Assembly: GCF_015350905.1 (NCBI RefSeq)
Contig: NZ_JADKRZ010000008.1
Coordinates: 1 to 64,000 of the forward strand
Direction: 5' to 3'
DNA length: 64,000 nucleotides
Origin: Curtobacterium sp. VKM Ac-2865
GTDB lineage: Bacteria; Actinomycetota; Actinomycetes; Actinomycetales; Microbacteriaceae
In this document: one piece after another, positions 34,191 through 42,640 of the stretch
Position numbering within the stretch: the stretch's first letter is position 1
Layout of the letters: the number at the start of each line of letters is the position of its first letter
The notes under the pieces: generated by a model
Database searches by the model: none
Seen by the model: only the letters and a program-made list of their open reading frames with translations
What the model was told of the DNA's origin: nothing
Program-made: the position numbers and the translations under genes

Positions 34191-34783
34191 CGGCCCGTGC
34201 CCTGGACGGCGCGGGCGATCCTGTCGACCGCGTCCTCGACAGCCGCCTGACGAGCCGCGTCGTCGTCGCGTTCCGACTCGTGCACGAACGCGACCGCGCC
34301 GCGCTGTGCCCCGCAGTAGTCGACGATCCCGTGCTCGATCTGCGTCCGGAGCGCCTGCTCGTAGCCGTGTCGCTCGTACGTCCCCAGGGCATCGCCAGCC
34401 ACAGGGAGGAGGTGCACCGTGAGCCGCCCCAGGGTGCGACGCGTCCCACCGGTCGGGTCGATCTCGAACGCCCACCCGTTGACGAAGACGCGGTCGATCC
34501 ACCCCTTCAGGAGCGCCGGCATCGACCACCAGTAGACGGGGAAGACGAGGACCAGGTGATCGGCCTCGTCGAGTCGACGCTGCTCGCGGGTGACGTCTGC
34601 GGGCGCCGCACCGTCGCCGCGGTAGTGGTCTCGGTCCGCCATGGTGAAACGGGGGTCGAAGCCCTCGGCTGCGAGGTCGGCGAGTTCGACGTCGCCCGGG
34701 TGCAACGCCTCCTGCAGCAGCCGTGCGACTCCGAGGGTGAGGGAGTCCTGGTCAGGGTGCGCGGTGACGATGAGGGTCTTCAC
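34187..34783 (-). CDS. NAD(P)H dehydrogenase (quinone)/flavodoxin-fold oxidoreductase
   Basis: A 198-residue protein of the MdaB/KefF/NQO1-like flavodoxin-fold family: VKTLIVTAHPDQDS at the start, the family signature LVFPVYWWSMPALLKGWIDR in the middle and GGTRRTLGRL after it. It would reduce quinones or similar compounds with NAD(P)H and FMN or FAD. The GTG at 34783 is chosen because the flavodoxin fold begins there. Confidence 0.85.
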   Translation of the reverse strand: MKTLIVTAHPDQDSLTLGVARLLQEALHPGDVELADLAAEGFDPRFTMADRDHYRGDGAAPADVTREQRRLDEADHLVLVFPVYWWSMPALLKGWIDRVFVNGWAFEIDPTGGTRRTLGRLTVHLLPVAGDALGTYERHGYEQALRTQIEHGIVDYCGAQRGAVAFVHESERDDDAARQAAVEDAVDRIARAVQGTGR

Positions 34784-34835
34784 GAGTCCAGTCAACCGAC
34801 GCCCGCTGAGCGACGGTGCCTGCACCCAGGGAGCC

Positions 34836-36002
34836 TCAGCGCAGCACGTGCCCGTCGCCCCACACCCGCTCGACCTCGAGCGCGGGCGACAGCGCCACCA
34901 GGTCGGCGGCGAAGCCCGGTGCGAGCCGACCCAGCCGGTCGCCGAGCCCGAGCGCACGAGCAGGCACAGCCGTCAGCGCCGCCACGGCTTCGGGCAGTGA
35001 CCGTCCGGCCAGCGTGACGGCGTTCCGCAGTGCCACGTCCTGCGTCAGCGTCGATCCCGCGATCGTGTCCGTCCCGGCGACGTGCGCGACGCCGTCCGTC
35101 ACGGTGACGTCGAGCGACCCCAGGCGGTAGTCACCGTCGGCGGCGCCGGCAGCACCCATGGCGTCGGTGATCAGCGCCACGCGGCCGGGGGCAGCGCGGA
35201 ACAGGGTGTCGGCCACGACCGGGTGCACGTGGACGGCGTCGAGGATGAGCTCGAGGGTCACGCGGTCGTCGGCCACTGCGGCGCCGATCGGCCCGGGCGC
35301 CCGGTGGTGGAGCCCCGGCATGGCGTTGAACGCGTGCGTCAGCACCGATGCGCCGGCGTCGAACGCGGCCCGGGCCTGGTCGTACGTGCCGACCGTGTGA
35401 CCGACCGCGACGACGACCCCGGCGTCGACGAACCGACGGACGGCGTCGAGTGCGCCAGGGAGCTCGGGTGCGATGGTGACCTGACGGACGACGCCCTCGC
35501 CGGCCGACAGCAGGGCGTCGACGTGGGCGGGGGTCGGGTCGATCAGGAAGTGCTCGTTGTGGGCGCCCTTGTTGTGCGGGGAGAGGAAGGGCCCCTCCAG
35601 GTGGACGCCGAGCACGAGCGGATCGGCGGCCATCACCTGGCGGATGCGCCCGAGTGCATCCGCGAGGACGTCGACGGGGTTCGCGACGAGCGACAGCACC
35701 GACCGGGTGGTGCCGTGCGCGCGGTGCATCGCGAGGGAGGGGCCGAAGGAGGCGTCCTCGTACGCAACGGTCGCGCCGCCGTGCCCGTGCAGGTCGATGA
35801 ATCCGGGCGTCAGGACAGCGTCGCCGAGGTCGACCACGTCGTCGGTGGCGGGGACGTCGGGGCCGGCGCCGACCGCGTGGATCGTGTCACCGTGGAGGAG
35901 GACCCACCCGTCGGTCGTCGACCCGGCCACGTCGACGACGTGGGCAGCGCGGACCAGGGTGCTCCGGGCCTCCAGGCCGAAGGCCCCGGACCCGCCGCTC
36001 AC
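34836..36002 (-). CDS. nagA: N-acetylglucosamine-6-phosphate deacetylase
   Basis: A 388-residue amidohydrolase of the NagA family. Metal-site motifs: PGFIDLHGHGG, HLEGPFLSPHNKGAH (catalytic Glu), VGHTVGTYDQ, THAFNAMPGLHHR and the catalytic Asp in LITDAMGAAG. It removes acetate from GlcNAc-6-phosphate, feeding NagB. GTG at 36002 overlaps the stop of the upstream YrdB-like gene by four bases, an unusual partner. Confidence 0.92.
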   Translation of the reverse strand: MSGGSGAFGLEARSTLVRAAHVVDVAGSTTDGWVLLHGDTIHAVGAGPDVPATDDVVDLGDAVLTPGFIDLHGHGGATVAYEDASFGPSLAMHRAHGTTRSVLSLVANPVDVLADALGRIRQVMAADPLVLGVHLEGPFLSPHNKGAHNEHFLIDPTPAHVDALLSAGEGVVRQVTIAPELPGALDAVRRFVDAGVVVAVGHTVGTYDQARAAFDAGASVLTHAFNAMPGLHHRAPGPIGAAVADDRVTLELILDAVHVHPVVADTLFRAAPGRVALITDAMGAAGAADGDYRLGSLDVTVTDGVAHVAGTDTIAGSTLTQDVALRNAVTLAGRSLPEAVAALTAVPARALGLGDRLGRLAPGFAADLVALSPALEVERVWGDGHVLR

Positions 36003-36418
36003 CGGGCCTCCCGTCGCGACGCGACCACACCGGACACCGCGGCCACCACGACGAAGACCAGGCCGACGACCGGGTGCCCGATCGAGATCCAGGCACCCCC
36101 GGCGGCCACGATCAACGCGACCTCGACGATGGTCTTGCCGACGACGTCGGTCTCGATCGGGGACCGCGGCGACCGGAAGAAGTACCAGACGACCGCGGCG
36201 AAGAGCGGCGCTCCGACGATGAACAGCACCGCCGGCATCGGGAACGGCCACGCGATGTAGCCCCAGTACGCCAGCGAGACCAGCCCGAACGCGCAGACCA
36301 GGCCACGCAGCACGCTCCAGAAGTCGGCGCGACGAGGACTGCGCGGCGCCGCGGGGACGGGCGCCGCGGGGTCGGGCGTCGCGTCCCAGTCCATCGGGGA
36401 TCGCGGGACGTTGCTCAT
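35999..36418 (-). CDS. YrdB-like (DUF2568) membrane protein
   Basis: A 139-residue protein with four membrane segments after a Pro-rich N-terminus. The segment FWSVLRGLVCAFGLVSLAYW and the following FRSPRSP are typical of the uncharacterised YrdB family. Located between purU and nagA on the same strand; eight bases after purU's stop. Confidence 0.72.
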   Translation of the reverse strand: MSNVPRSPMDWDATPDPAAPVPAAPRSPRRADFWSVLRGLVCAFGLVSLAYWGYIAWPFPMPAVLFIVGAPLFAAVVWYFFRSPRSPIETDVVGKTIVEVALIVAAGGAWISIGHPVVGLVFVVVAAVSGVVASRREAR

Positions 36419-36426
36419 GCTGGTGC

Positions 36427-37296
36427 CTACTTGAAGATGATGGTGCGGGCGCCGTCGAGGAGGACCCGGTCCTCCGCGATCCAGCGCACGGCCTGGGTGA
36501 GGGTGCGTGACTCTTCGTCCTGGCCGATCGAGACGAGCTCGGACGGTTCCTTCGTGTGGTCGACCCGCACGACGTTCTGCTCGATGATCGGGCCTTCGTC
36601 GAGGTCGCTCGTGACGAAGTGTGCCGTCGCCCCGATGAGCTTCACGCCGCGTGCGTGTGCCTGACGGTAGGGGTTGGCGCCCTTGAACCCGGGCAGGAAC
36701 GAGTGGTGGATGTTGACCGCCCGGCCACGCAGCGCGGCGCAGAGCTCGGGGGAGAGGATCTGCATGTACCGGGCGAGCACGACGAGTTCGATGTCGTGTT
36801 CCTGCACCGCATCGAGGATGCGCTGCTCCATCGCCGCCTTGCTGTCGGCGTCGGTGACGGGCCGGTGCTCGAACGGCACGGAGTAGAACGCCGCGAGCTC
36901 CGCCAGGTCGGTGTGGTTCGACAGCACGAGCGGCACGTCGATCGCGAGCTGCCCACCGCGCTGCCGGTAGAGCAGGTCGTTGAGGCAGTGCCCGGCCTTG
37001 GACACGAGCACGAGCGTGCGCATCGGTCGGCCGACGACGTCGAGCTGGACGCGCATGGCGTAGCGCTCGACCACGGGGGCGATCGCCTGCTCGAAGGTGG
37101 CCCGGTCGACCGGCGCCATGACCTGCAGGCGCATGAAGAAGGTGTTGGTGTCGTGGCTCGAGAACTGCTGCGACTCGGTGATGTTGCCGTGGGCCTGCAC
37201 GACGGCACCGGACACGGCGTGCACGATCCCGGGCTGGTCGTCGCAGACCAGGGTCAGGGTCCAGTGCGTGGGAGTCGCGTCGCTCGGGTCGGTCAC
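36427..37296 (-). CDS. purU: Formyltetrahydrofolate deformylase
   Basis: A 289-residue PurU. An N-terminal ACT domain (residues about 10-90, DDQPGIVHAVSGAVV) is followed by a formyltransferase-type catalytic domain (LARYMQILSPELC, HHSFLPGFKGANPY, GATAHFVTSDLDEGPI). It hydrolyses 10-formyl-THF to formate and THF, balancing the one-carbon pool supplied by GlyA-FolD. GTG start; TAGCCT ends six bases upstream. Confidence 0.93.
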   Translation of the reverse strand: MTDPSDATPTHWTLTLVCDDQPGIVHAVSGAVVQAHGNITESQQFSSHDTNTFFMRLQVMAPVDRATFEQAIAPVVERYAMRVQLDVVGRPMRTLVLVSKAGHCLNDLLYRQRGGQLAIDVPLVLSNHTDLAELAAFYSVPFEHRPVTDADSKAAMEQRILDAVQEHDIELVVLARYMQILSPELCAALRGRAVNIHHSFLPGFKGANPYRQAHARGVKLIGATAHFVTSDLDEGPIIEQNVVRVDHTKEPSELVSIGQDEESRTLTQAVRWIAEDRVLLDGARTIIFK

Positions 37297-37302
37297 CGGT
37301 TC

Positions 37303-37308
37303 AGGCTA
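37303..37308 (-). promoter_or_regulatory. -10 hexamer TAGCCT, leaderless purU
   Basis: Minus-strand TAGCCT, GAACCG, then GTG; identical hexamer and spacing to the GNAT gene at 1040. Confidence 0.5.
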
Positions 37309-37367
37309 CCGGCCAGGAGGCTCGCCCCGGCCCCGTCACGCAGCCCCTGTGGACAACTGGTCCGGCC

Positions 37368-38777
37368 CTACGCCTGCGCCCCACGCCGCAGTGCCCGGTC
37401 GCCGATCGTCAGCGCGCTCAGCACCACCGCGATGCCGACGATCACCCACCCGAGCACGTGCAGGTCCGGCGTGGTCGGAGCCTGGCCGAACACGCCGCCG
37501 ATGAGCGAGGACGCCGCGATCGCCCCGATGTACACGCTCGTGCGGGACAGCCCCGCCGCGGTGCCGATCGACTCCGGCGGCACGATCCGGTACAGCGCCG
37601 CCTGGTTCGACACGGACGCCAGGGCCTGCGGGATTCCGAACAGCGCCGGGGCGAGGGCCAGCAGCACGATCGGCGACCCGGTGTGCAGCCCGAGCAGCAG
37701 CAGTCCGCCGAGGACGGGCACCGTCGCCGCGATGACGAGCGGCCCGCGCACGGTGGTCCGGCGGGCGACGAGGACCGACGCGAGCCCGGCGATGACCGCT
37801 GCCGGCAGCTGCAGGTAGCCAGCCTGGTCGCTGGAGTACCCCGCGACGTCCTGCACCCACTGCGAGAACCCGTAGGTCATCGTGTAGGCGAGCATGTAGA
37901 CGAGGAACAGCCGCAGGTAGGTGCGGGTCAGGGCCCCGTTCCGCGCGAGCATCCGCACGTCGACGAACGGCCGGGTGGCGCGCAGCTCCCAGAGCACCAG
38001 GGCCACGAGCAGCACGACCGCGACGCCGAGCAGCCACCACAGGCCCGCCTGGATGTCGAGCAGGAACACCAGCAGCGCCGACACCGTGCCCGTCATGAGC
38101 ACCATGCCGAACGGGTCGAGCGCGGTCAGGACCGGCACGTCGGCGTCGTACCGCGGCCGCAGTCGGTCTGACGGCAGCCACAGCCCGGCGACGACGAGCC
38201 CGAACGCCGCGAGCGGCACGTTCACCAGGAAGATCGCGTGCCAGCCGAACCCCGCGATGAGCGCGCCACCGAGCGGTGGTCCGGCCGCCGCGGACACCAG
38301 CGACGTGATCGAGAGCGCACCCAGGACCAGCGGCGGCGTCGGCTTCCCGATGCGGGCGGAGTGGTGCCGCAGGGTCGTCAGCGCCGCCGGGTACGCGGAC
38401 GAGGTCCCGATGCCGATGAGCACCCGCGCGAACACGGCGCCGCCGAACCCGGTCAGCACCTCGGGCACGAGCCCCGCGATCCCCACCACGACGAGCCCGG
38501 CCATGAACACCTTCTTCGGACCGAACCGGTCCGCGAGCTTCCCCATCGTCGGCTGCGCCACGGCACTCGCCAGGTACAGCGCCGCGACGAGCCAGATCGC
38601 CTGCGACGCTCCGATGCCCAGGTCGCGCGAGATCGGCGCGAGGGCGACCGACACCATCGTCGTGTTGATCGGGTTCAGCAGCGGCCCGACCAGGACCGGG
38701 ATCAGCAGCTTCGGGCCGAAGCCGCTGCCGGATCCGTGGTCAGCAGACGTCGGGACGGGGGTGGTGGAGGTGGACGT
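37368..38777 (-). CDS. MFS drug-exporter-like transporter, probable ACG start
   Basis: A multidrug-type major facilitator with about fourteen membrane helices (QPTMGKLADRFG loop, GGALIAGFGWHAIFLVN in the middle). The first ATG (38657) lies in the middle of helix 1: upstream in-frame codons give KLLIPVLVGPLLNPINTT, so translation must begin earlier. No ATG, GTG or TTG exists upstream in frame. An ACG at 38775-38777 follows AAGGCAGG and ACC and would give STSTTPVP... and a 469-residue product, so it may be an ACG start (or an ATG mutated to ACG). Downstream of marR on the same strand and probably controlled by it. Confidence 0.8.
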   Translation of the reverse strand, partial: TSTSTTPVPTSADHGSGSGFGPKLLIPVLVGPLLNPINTTMVSVALAPISRDLGIGASQAIWLVAALYLASAVAQPTMGKLADRFGPKKVFMAGLVVVGIAGLVPEVLTGFGGAVFARVLIGIGTSSAYPAALTTLRHHSARIGKPTPPLVLGALSITSLVSAAAGPPLGGALIAGFGWHAIFLVNVPLAAFGLVVAGLWLPSDRLRPRYDADVPVLTALDPFGMVLMTGTVSALLVFLLDIQAGLWWLLGVAVVLLVALVLWELRATRPFVDVRMLARNGALTRTYLRLFLVYMLAYTMTYGFSQWVQDVAGYSSDQAGYLQLPAAVIAGLASVLVARRTTVRGPLVIAATVPVLGGLLLLGLHTGSPIVLLALAPALFGIPQALASVSNQAALYRIVPPESIGTAAGLSRTSVYIGAIAASSLIGGVFGQAPTTPDLHVLGWVIVGIAVVLSALTIGDRALRRGAQA

Positions 38778-38811
38778 GGTGGCCTGCCTTGGCGAGGTGG
38801 CCGGGACGCGA

Positions 38812-38864
38812 CCAGCCTGGAGGCCCGTGGTGCGTCGCGGACGCGCGCCGGGCCTCCTGGCTGG
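38812..38864 (-). terminator. Hairpin between marR and the MFS gene
   Basis: CCAGCCTGGAGGCCCG (38812-38827) pairs with 38849-38864 with one mismatch. It abuts the marR stop and may terminate marR or attenuate transcription into the exporter gene. Confidence 0.6.
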
Positions 38865-39290
38865 TCACGACTCGACGAGCGGTCTGAGGATGGCGAACGA
38901 CCGCGCGAGGACCGCGCGGTCGTCCGGGTCGAGCGCCGCGAGGCGCTCGGCGAGCATGCGGGTGCGGGAGCGGAGGGAGTCCTGGCGGGCGGCGCGGCCG
39001 GCGGCGGTGGCGCTGACGATCGTGCGTCGGCCGTCGGTGGGGTCCTGCTCGCGGTCCACGAAGCCGAGCTCGACGAGCACCTGGATCGTGGCGCCCATCG
39101 ACTGCGGGCGCACGCCCTCGGCCCGGGCGAGCTCGGCCGTCGTCGTCGCACCGTCACGGACGAGACGACCGAGGGCGGCCGACTGCGACGCCGTGACCTC
39201 GTCGGACTTGCCCACGAGGGTCGTCCTGCGGATCCGGCCGTGGAGCGCCAGCAGGTCGCTGGCGAGGTCGGACGGATCCGTGGAGGTCAT
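38865..39290 (-). CDS. MarR family transcriptional regulator
   Basis: A 141-residue MarR protein with a winged helix (SQSAALGRLVRDG... TTTAELARAEGVRPQSMGATIQVLVELGFV, beta-wing EQDPTDGRRT). Upstream of a multidrug-type exporter, so likely its repressor with a small-molecule ligand. A large palindrome precedes it. Confidence 0.88.
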   Translation of the reverse strand: MTSTDPSDLASDLLALHGRIRRTTLVGKSDEVTASQSAALGRLVRDGATTTAELARAEGVRPQSMGATIQVLVELGFVDREQDPTDGRRTIVSATAAGRAARQDSLRSRTRMLAERLAALDPDDRAVLARSFAILRPLVES

Positions 39291-39296
39291 ACCGCG

Positions 39297-39302
39297 ACGG
39301 TA
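39297..39302 (-). promoter_or_regulatory. -10 hexamer TACCGT, leaderless marR
   Basis: Minus-strand TACCGT, CGCGGT, then ATG. The MarR operator lies at the expected -35 side. Confidence 0.5.
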
Positions 39303-39310
39303 CTACTCCG

Positions 39311-39336
39311 ACAGGTGGACTTGCAAGGTGTCCTGT
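39311..39336. promoter_or_regulatory. Candidate MarR operator
   Basis: A 26-bp interrupted palindrome: outer ACAGG/CCTGT arms, four-base spacers and a perfect CTTGCAAG centre (39320-39327). It sits just upstream of the marR -10 hexamer, suited to autorepression. Confidence 0.55.
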
Positions 39337-39339
39337 TGA

Positions 39340-40269
39340 TCAGCGGTCGAAGACGATGCGCCGCTTCGTCACGCCGAACCCGGCCCGCTCGAACGCCCGC
39401 CACATCGGGGTGTTCGCCGCGTCCGTCGTGCCCACCACCCGGGGTTCGCCTGCCGCGTGGTGCACGCGCAGTGCCTCGGCGAGCAGTGCGTCGACGACCC
39501 CGTTCCCGCGGTGCTGGGGGAGGACGCCGATGTAGCTCACGGCGGCGTCGTAGGCCGTCCGGGTGGCCAGGACGAACCCGCGCGTGATGCCGTCGGCACC
39601 GACCGCGATCCGCCAGTCCTCGCGGCGACCGGGCAACGAGGCGTAGAACTCCAGGTCGTCCGCCGCGGTGCCCCTGACGCCGAGCCGGGCGACGGTCGCG
39701 CGGGTGTGGTCGTCGAGGCTCCCGACGGCGACCCGGGCGAACAGGTCGAGGAACTCGTCGTCGTCACCGGGCCGGAAGGTCAGGTCCCGGCGGGTCGCTG
39801 GCAGGCCGGCGTCCGGTGTCCACGCGACGCTGATCCGCTCGGTCGTCCGTGGGAGTCCGGCAGCGCTCGCCGCCGCTGCCCGCCAGGCCACCGACGCCAC
39901 GGCTGCCGGGTCGTCGCGCCAGTCGACAGCGACGTCGACGATCCACTCGGGGGTCGCACCGAAGGACGCTGCCCCGGCACGGACGAGTCCCGCGGCGATC
40001 GTGACGCGGTCCTGCTCGTCGCGCGCCCCGGTCACGAGCACGTCGTCGAGCGTGGCGGGGACGTCGGCGTCGGCGCCGCCCCACCAGATCGCCCGTGCGA
40101 CGGGGACGCCGTCGCGCAGTGCGAGCCACGACCACGCCGGGCGGAGGTTCCGCGCCGCCGCCTCTTGCCGGTACCGGTCCGGACCGGTCCACGCGACGGG
40201 TTCCGACGTCGTGAAGGCGAGCAGGGCCTCCAGGTCGGCGGTGGTGGACGCGCGGAAGGTGAGCGTCAT
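39340..40269 (-). CDS. GNAT family N-acetyltransferase (double domain)
   Basis: A 309-residue protein with a C-terminal GNAT domain (YIGVLPQHRGNGVVDALLAEAL, then NTPMWRAFERAGFGVTKRR) and a weaker N-terminal GNAT-like half. Substrate unknown. Its ATG overlaps the DUF2017 stop (ATGA), making it the third gene of a clpS unit. Confidence 0.82.
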   Translation of the reverse strand: MTLTFRASTTADLEALLAFTTSEPVAWTGPDRYRQEAAARNLRPAWSWLALRDGVPVARAIWWGGADADVPATLDDVLVTGARDEQDRVTIAAGLVRAGAASFGATPEWIVDVAVDWRDDPAAVASVAWRAAAASAAGLPRTTERISVAWTPDAGLPATRRDLTFRPGDDDEFLDLFARVAVGSLDDHTRATVARLGVRGTAADDLEFYASLPGRREDWRIAVGADGITRGFVLATRTAYDAAVSYIGVLPQHRGNGVVDALLAEALRVHHAAGEPRVVGTTDAANTPMWRAFERAGFGVTKRRIVFDR

Positions 40270-40742
40270 CGCGGGGCGGTCATCGTCGTGACGAGGTGCT
40301 CCTGCAGGTAGCCGAGCCAGTCGTAGACGTCCCGCAGCCCGACACCGTCGACGGCGGTACTGCTCGCGGCCTCGGTCTCGGCGTCCACGATGCCGAGCCG
40401 GTCCGCGATCGTGAGCCGCAGGTCGGTCAGGCAGCGGAGCCAGGCCTGCTCGTCCTCGGCGGTGAGGGCCCCGTCGCGTCCTCCGGTGAGCCACGCGTGC
40501 ACGGTGTCGGCGTTCGACGCCTTGCCGGTGCGCAGGTCGTCGCGGGTGTAGCGCCGGAACTCCGAGCTCGCCTGGCGGTCCCCGGGGTAGGCGTCCGGGA
40601 ACATCCGCAGGGTCACGGGGTCGGAGTCGAGGTCCCCGTCGAGGATCTGCTGCAGCTGCTCGACCAGGCTCGTGAGCACCGAGCGCTCGCCGGAGGCCAG
40701 CCCGAGGTGGATGCCGTCGGAGCGGCGCACGAAGGGGATCAC
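40266..40742 (-). CDS. DUF2017 family protein
   Basis: A 158-residue helical protein, conserved next to clpS in actinobacteria. Motifs: VIPFVRRSDGIHLGLASGER at the start, TLRMFPDAYPGDRQASSEFR in the middle, LRDVYDWLGYLQEHLV at the end. GTG overlaps the clpS stop. Function unknown; the constant pairing with clpS suggests a role in the Clp proteolysis pathway. Confidence 0.8.
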   Translation of the reverse strand: MIPFVRRSDGIHLGLASGERSVLTSLVEQLQQILDGDLDSDPVTLRMFPDAYPGDRQASSEFRRYTRDDLRTGKASNADTVHAWLTGGRDGALTAEDEQAWLRCLTDLRLTIADRLGIVDAETEAASSTAVDGVGLRDVYDWLGYLQEHLVTTMTAPR

Positions 40743-41056
40743 TCGCCGGCTGCCCGGTCGACGGTGGCCTGCAGGCCGTAGCCGTGCATCGCCTCGACGT
40801 GGAGCTCCATCTGCTCCCGGTTGCCGGTCGCGACGATCGCGCGGCCCTCGGCGTCCACCTGGTGCATGAGCTGCTCCGCCGTCGAGCGCGGGAACCCGAA
40901 GTAGGTCTGGAAGACGTAGGTCACGTAGGACATCAGGTTGACCGGGTCGTCCCACACCACGGTCACCCACGGCACGTCCGGGCGCACGCTGGCGCGGGTG
41001 TCGAGGTCGGCGTCGGTGTCGACGCGCTCGTCGACGGACGGGAACGACAGGGGCAT
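40739..41056 (-). CDS. clpS: ATP-dependent Clp protease adaptor
   Basis: A 105-residue ClpS. It delivers N-end-rule substrates to ClpA/ClpC. The core WVTVVWDDPVNLMSYVTYVFQ contains the conserved DDxVN and the M/Y contact residues; the acidic N-terminal tail is as in homologues. First gene of clpS-DUF2017-GNAT and divergent from the ZTP-controlled glyA. A CACCCT hexamer lies six bases upstream. Confidence 0.93.
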   Translation of the reverse strand: MPLSFPSVDERVDTDADLDTRASVRPDVPWVTVVWDDPVNLMSYVTYVFQTYFGFPRSTAEQLMHQVDAEGRAIVATGNREQMELHVEAMHGYGLQATVDRAAGE

Positions 41057-41095
41057 GCAACCAGGGTGACACAGGCCGGGCGGCTCGGTACGATC

Positions 41096-41176
41096 GTGGT
41101 GTCGCGACTGGCGTCGGATGGGTCACCATCAGGGAGCGACACTCGACACGGTGCGTGGCCGTCCGCCTGGGCCACG
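41096..41176 (+). promoter_or_regulatory. ZTP riboswitch (pfl motif) upstream of glyA
   Basis: GTGTCGC (41099-41105) pairs perfectly with GCGACAC (41136-41142). It encloses the conserved ACTGGCG segment, a hairpin GGATGGGTCACCATC-type stem and CAGGGAGCGAC. The 3' conserved block CCGCCTGGGC (41163-41172) matches the second ZTP/ZMP-binding domain. The linker contains CGACACGGTGCGTGGCCG. It lies 50 bases before the glyA ribosome-binding site. ZTP riboswitches sense purine-precursor accumulation when 10-formyl-THF is low and turn on one-carbon genes such as glyA and folD, the two genes that follow here. Confidence 0.85.
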
Positions 41177-41225
41177 CCGACCGATCCTCGCCGCCGGCTC
41201 GTTCGGCTCGTCACCAAGGAGACCC

Positions 41226-42566
41226 GTGTCCATCACCGATCTGCCCCCGTTCGTGTCCGAGACGTCCGCCGCCCCGGCCGGACCCGCTGCCGCCGACGCC
41301 GCCGCTGCTCGTGCCGCGTTCAACGCCCCGCTCAGCGAGGTCGACCCCGAGATCGCCGCCGTCCTGCAGCAGGAACTCGGCCGCCAGCGCGACACCCTCG
41401 AGATGATCGCCTCCGAGAACTTCGTGCCCCGCGCCGTGCTCGAGTCCGTCGGGTCCGTGCTCACGAACAAGTACGCCGAGGGCTACCCGGGCAAGCGCTA
41501 CTACGGCGGCTGCGAGTACGTCGACATCGCCGAGCAGCTCGCCATCGACCGCGCCAAGTCGCTGTTCGGCGCCGCCTACGCGAACGTCCAGCCGCACTCC
41601 GGCGCGACGGCCAACGCAGCGGTCCTGCACGCCATCGCCGCCGCCGGTGACACCATCCTCGGGCTCGAGCTCGCGCACGGCGGCCACCTGACCCACGGCA
41701 TGAAGCTCAACTTCTCCGGCCGCATCTACAACGCCGTGTCGTACGGCGTCGACCCCACCACGTTCGAGGTCGACTACGACGACATCCGCGCCAAGGCCGT
41801 CGAGCACCAGCCGAAGGTCATCATCGCCGGCTGGTCGGCGTACCCGCGGCAGCTCGACTTCGCGAAGTTCCGCGAGATCGCCGACGAGGTCGGCGCGAAG
41901 CTCTGGGTCGACATGGCGCACTTCGCCGGCCTCGTCGCCGCCGGTCTGCACCCGTCGCCCGTCCCGCACGCCCACGTCGTGTCCACGACCGTGCACAAGA
42001 CCCTCGCCGGTCCGCGCTCGGGCCTGATCCTGTCGAACGACGAGACCCTGTTCAAGAAGCTGAACTCCGCCGTGTTCCCGGGCCAGCAGGGCGGTCCGCT
42101 CATGCACGTCATCGCGGCGAAGGCCACCGCGTTCCTGCTCGCCGGCACGCCGGAGTTCAAGGACCGTCAGGAGCGCACCATCCGCGGCGCCCAGGCCCTG
42201 GCGTCCCGCCTGACCGCCGACGACGCGAAGGCCGCAGGGGTCGACGTCCTCACCGGTGGCACCGACGTGCACCTGGTGCTCGTCGACCTGCGCGAGTCCG
42301 AGGTCGACGGCAAGCAGGCCGAGGACCTCCTGCACGAGGTCGGCATCACCGTGAACCGCAACTCCGTGCCGTTCGACCCGCGCCCGCCGATGGTCACCTC
42401 GGGTGTCCGCATCGGCACCTCGGCCCTGGCCACGCGGGGCTTCGGCGACGCCGAGTTCACCGAGGTCGCGGACATCATCGCGCTGACCCTGATGCCGAAC
42501 CCGGACGTGCCGGCGCTCTCGGCGCGGGTCAAGGCCCTGACCGACGCGTTCCCGCTCTACGCGTGA
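41226..42566 (+). CDS. glyA: Serine hydroxymethyltransferase
   Basis: A 446-residue SHMT with a slightly long N-terminus. It converts serine and THF to glycine and 5,10-methylene-THF. Motifs: [33 protein letters not shown], and the PLP lysine Lys258 in [17 protein letters not shown] at 41226 with AAGGAGA upstream. Transcribed with folD (GTGA or short gap) under the ZTP riboswitch. Confidence 0.95.
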   Translation: MSITDLPPFVSETSAAPAGPAAADAAAARAAFNAPLSEVDPEIAAVLQQELGRQRDTLEMIASENFVPRAVLESVGSVLTNKYAEGYPGKRYYGGCEYVDIAEQLAIDRAKSLFGAAYANVQPHSGATANAAVLHAIAAAGDTILGLELAHGGHLTHGMKLNFSGRIYNAVSYGVDPTTFEVDYDDIRAKAVEHQPKVIIAGWSAYPRQLDFAKFREIADEVGAKLWVDMAHFAGLVAAGLHPSPVPHAHVVSTTVHKTLAGPRSGLILSNDETLFKKLNSAVFPGQQGGPLMHVIAAKATAFLLAGTPEFKDRQERTIRGAQALASRLTADDAKAAGVDVLTGGTDVHLVLVDLRESEVDGKQAEDLLHEVGITVNRNSVPFDPRPPMVTSGVRIGTSALATRGFGDAEFTEVADIIALTLMPNPDVPALSARVKALTDAFPLYA

Positions 42567-42640
42567 GCGGCGCCGTGGGTCCCCTGCCCACCGCTGTGGC
42601 TCCTCTGCCCGCTGCTCGGTGGGCGGGGGAGGACTCGGCC

